Assembly: GCA_030549335.1 (NCBI GenBank)
Contig: JAUKPH010000022.1
Location: 1,364,001-1,428,000, forward strand
Reading direction: 5' to 3'
Length of the DNA stretch: 64,000 nt
Source: Pontederia crassipes
Lineage: Eukaryota; Streptophyta; Magnoliopsida; Commelinales; Pontederiaceae
Shown here piece after piece: positions 61,375-64,000 of the stretch (its first letter is position 1; the number at the start of each line of letters is the position of its first letter). The notes under the pieces are model-generated. The model was not told the DNA's origin and searched no databases. It saw only the letters and a program-made list of their open reading frames with translations. Made by a program: the position numbers and the translations under genes.

Positions 61375-63890
61375 CCGAAGTCGAAGCGTTACAATCAAAG
61401 ATAACGCTCTTGGGGATTAGAGTCTTAGAGTAAGGTTCAAAGCTATAAGTTATAGATACTTATTACAACCTTTGTGTGCCCTAAGAGGTGATAGATCTTT
61501 AGAACTTTAACTCTATTTCAATCCGAAGTTGAACCGTTACAATCAAAGATAACGCTCTTGGGGATTAGAGTCTTAGAGTTAGGTTCAACGCTATAAGTTA
61601 TAGACACTTATTACAACCTTTGGGTGTTCTAGGAGGTGATAGATCTTTAGAACTTTAACTCTATTTCAAACCAAAGTTGAACCGTTACAATCAAAGATAA
61701 CGCTCTTGGGGATTAGAGTCTTAGAGTAAGGTTCAAAGCTATAAGTTATAGATACTTATTACAACCTTTGGGTGCCCTAGGAGGTGATAGATCTTTAGAA
61801 CTTTAACTCTATTTCAAACCGAAGTTGAACCGTTACAATCAAAGATAACGCTCTTGGGGTTTAGAGTCTTAGAGTAAGGTTCAGAGCTATAAGTTATAGA
61901 TACTTATTACAACCTTTGGTTGTCCTAAGAGGTGATAGATCTTTAGAACTTTAACTCTATTTCAAACCGAAGTTGAACCGTTACAATCAAAGATAAAGCT
62001 CTTGGGGATTAGAGTCTTAGAGTAAGTTTCAAAGTTATAAGTTATAGATACTTATTACAACTTTTGGGTGTCCTAAGAGGTGATAGATCTTTACAACTTT
62101 AACTCTATTTCAAACCGAAGTGGAACCGTTACAATCAAAGATAACGCTCTTGGGGATTAGAGTCTTAGAGTAAGGTTCAAAGCTATAAGTTATAGATACT
62201 TATTACAACCTTTGGGTGCCCTAAGAGGTGATAGATCTTTAGAACTTTAACTCTATTTCAAACCGAAGTTGAACCGTTACAATCAAAGATAACGCTCTTG
62301 GGGATTAGAGTCTTAGAGTTAGGTTCAAAGCTATAAGTTATAGACACTTATTACAACCTTTGGGTGTTCTAGGAGGTGATAGATCTTTAGAACTTTAACT
62401 CTATTTCAAACCAAAGTTGAACCGTTACAATCAAAGATAACGCTCTTGGGGATTAGAGTCTTAGAGTAAGGTTCAAAGCTATAAGTTATAGATACTTATT
62501 ACAACCTTTGGGTGCCGTAGGAGGTGATAGATCTTTAGAACATTAACTCTATTTCAAACCGAAGTTGAACCGTTACAATCAAAGATAACGCTCTTGGGGT
62601 TTAGAGTCTTAGAGTAAGGTTCAGAGCTATAAGTTATAGATACTTATTACAACCTTTGGTTGTCCTAAGAGGTGATAGATCTTTAGAACTTTAACTCTAT
62701 TTCAAACCGAAGTTGAACCGTTACAATCAAAGATAACGCTCTTGGGGATTAGAATATTAGAGTAAGGTTCAAAGCTATAAGTTATAGATACTTATTACAA
62801 CCTTTGGGTGCCCTAAGAGGTGATAGATCTTTAGAACTTTAACTCTAATTCAAACCGAAGTTGAACCGTTACAATCAAAGATAACGCTCTTGGGGATTAG
62901 AGTCTTAGAGTAAGGTTTAAAGCTATAAGTTATAAATACTTATTAAAACCTTTGGGTTCCCTAAGAGGCGATAGATCTTTAGAACTTTAACTCTATTTCA
63001 AACCGAAATTGAACCGTTAAAATCCAAGATAACGCTCTTGGGGATTAGAGTCTTAGAGTAAGGTTCAAAGCTATAAGTTATAGATAATTATTACAACCTT
63101 TGGGTTCCCTAGGAGGTGATAGATCATTAGAACTTTAACTCTATTTCAAACCGAAGTTGAACCGTTACTATCAAAGATAACGCTCTTGGGGTTTAGAGTC
63201 TTAGAGTAAGGTTCAAAGCTATAAGTTATAGATACTTATTACAACCTTTGGTTGTCCTAAGAGGTGATAGATCTTTAGAACTTTAACTCTATTTCAAACC
63301 GAAGTTGAACCGTTACAATCAAAGATAACGCTCTTGGGGATTAGAGTCTTTGAGTAAGGTTCAAAGCTTTAAGTTATAGATATTTATTACAACCTTTGGG
63401 TGCCCTAAGAGGTGATAGATCTTTAGAACTTTAACTCTTTTTCAAACCGAAGTTGAACCGTTACAATCAAAGATAACGCTCTTGGGGATTAGAGTCTTAG
63501 AGTAAGGTTCAAAGCTATAAGTTATAGATACTTATTACAACCTTTGGGTGCCCTAAGAGGTGATAGATCTTTAAAACTTTAACTCTATTTGAAACCGAAG
63601 TTGAACCGTTACAATCAAAGATAACGCTCTTGGGGTTTAGAGTCTTCGAGTAAGGTTCAAAGCTATAAGTTATAGATACTTATTACAACCTTTGGTTGTC
63701 CTAAGAGGTGATAGATCTTTAGAACTTTAACTCTATTTCAAACCGAAGATGAACCGTTACAATCAAAGATAACGCTCTTGGGGATTAGAGTCTTAGAGTA
63801 AGGTTCAAAGCTATAAGTTATAGATACTTATTAGAACCTTTGGGTGCCCTAAGAGGTGATAGATCTTTAAAACTTTAACTCTATTTCAAA
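61375..63890 (-). repeat. 2,515-bp right-arm block, copy 2
   Basis: Second copy of 58,860-61,370. Its middle part, about 62,745-63,290, has private variants (gaatattagag, aaatccaagat, gataattatt, actatcaaag) and looks like an older, less homogenised stretch. Matching resumes at about 63,290. The window ends soon after, still in repeat. Confidence 0.8.
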
Positions 63891-64000
63891 CCGAAGTTGA
63901 ACCGTTACAATCAAAGATAACGCTCTTGGGGTTTAGAGTCTTAGAGTAAGGTTCAAAGCTATAAGTTATAGATACTTATTACAACCTTTGGTTGTCCTAA

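Larger units (their letters stand above)
53674..64000 (-). repeat. 148-bp satellite array, inverted arm
   Basis: About 70 copies of the same 148-bp monomer on the opposite strand, recognised by reversed landmarks such as ctatttcaaaccgaagttga, ccgttacaatcaaagataac, ggggattagag, ctataagttatag and ggtgatagatcttt. The array continues past the right edge. Read in monomer sense, this arm has its own variant mix. Many copies have ggacaacc instead of gg(a/g)caccc, and many have ctctaaacccc instead of ctctaatcccc. There is also a hybrid cttcggtttgcaatag. Type B monomers (gattgcaat) are scarce here, at 53,675, about 55,008, 56,336 and 58,111. The arm is therefore a diverged sub-array in opposite orientation, not a mirror copy of the sequence just left of the junction. 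Confidence 0.96.

Noticed and set aside
1..64000. Open reading frames, some running through more than one monomer
   Set aside because: The period is not a multiple of three, monomers carry stops in every frame, variants are spread evenly over codon positions and both strands behave alike. Such frames are chance products of the repeat.
1..64000. Telomeric repeat, rDNA spacer or LTR internal repeat as the source
   Set aside because: No short telomere-type units, no rRNA segments, no long terminal repeats, primer-binding site or polymerase motifs were seen.

Overview
The whole 64 kb window is one satellite DNA array. It has no protein-coding gene, RNA gene, transposable-element insertion or unique spacer that I can support. 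The monomer is 148 bp, about 36% G+C by my count of the consensus, with three CpG sites and one BglII-type AGATCT site. About 432 monomers are present and the array runs off both ends of the window. Long homogeneous satellite of this kind with nested multi-monomer repeats is typical of eukaryotic centromeric or heterochromatic arrays. The species cannot be named from the sequence. The near-nucleosomal monomer length makes a centromeric role plausible, but that is inference.

Layout. From 1 to about 53,673 the monomers run in one orientation (about 363 copies). At 53,670-53,673 the array flips, through a 4-bp shared AACT, and from there to 64,000 (about 70 copies) every monomer is on the opposite strand. 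The two arms converge and form a tail-to-tail junction with a 20-bp perfect stem and a 14-nt loop at its centre. The arms are not mirror copies. The right arm carries monomer variants not seen in the left one.

Fine structure. Monomers fall into two main types. Type A has cttcggtttgaaatag followed by agttaaag. Type B has cttcggattgcaatag followed by agttagag, plus linked changes at monomer positions 95, 108, 114, 139, 143 and next-monomer 6. Above the monomer is a mosaic of multi-monomer duplications. I traced their offsets by rare diagnostic variants: 2,221, 2,854, 3,888, about 5,665, 6,848, 8,032, 2,664, 3,995, 4,142, 5,920, 887, 740 and 296 bp in the left arm, and 740, 2,515 and 4,289 bp in the right arm. 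Nearly all are whole multiples of 148 plus or minus a few bases. The exceptions, 2,854, 3,888 and 6,848, carry an extra part-monomer of about 40 bp. No single higher-order period fills the window.

How it works together. The pattern fits continued unequal exchange or replication-based copying of blocks of 2 to about 28 monomers. Some events can be read directly: loss of one monomer inside one copy of the 3,995-bp block, a 39-bp partial monomer joined at ATCTAT microhomology and then copied to three sites, an 8-bp deletion between AAAG repeats, and the inversion itself.
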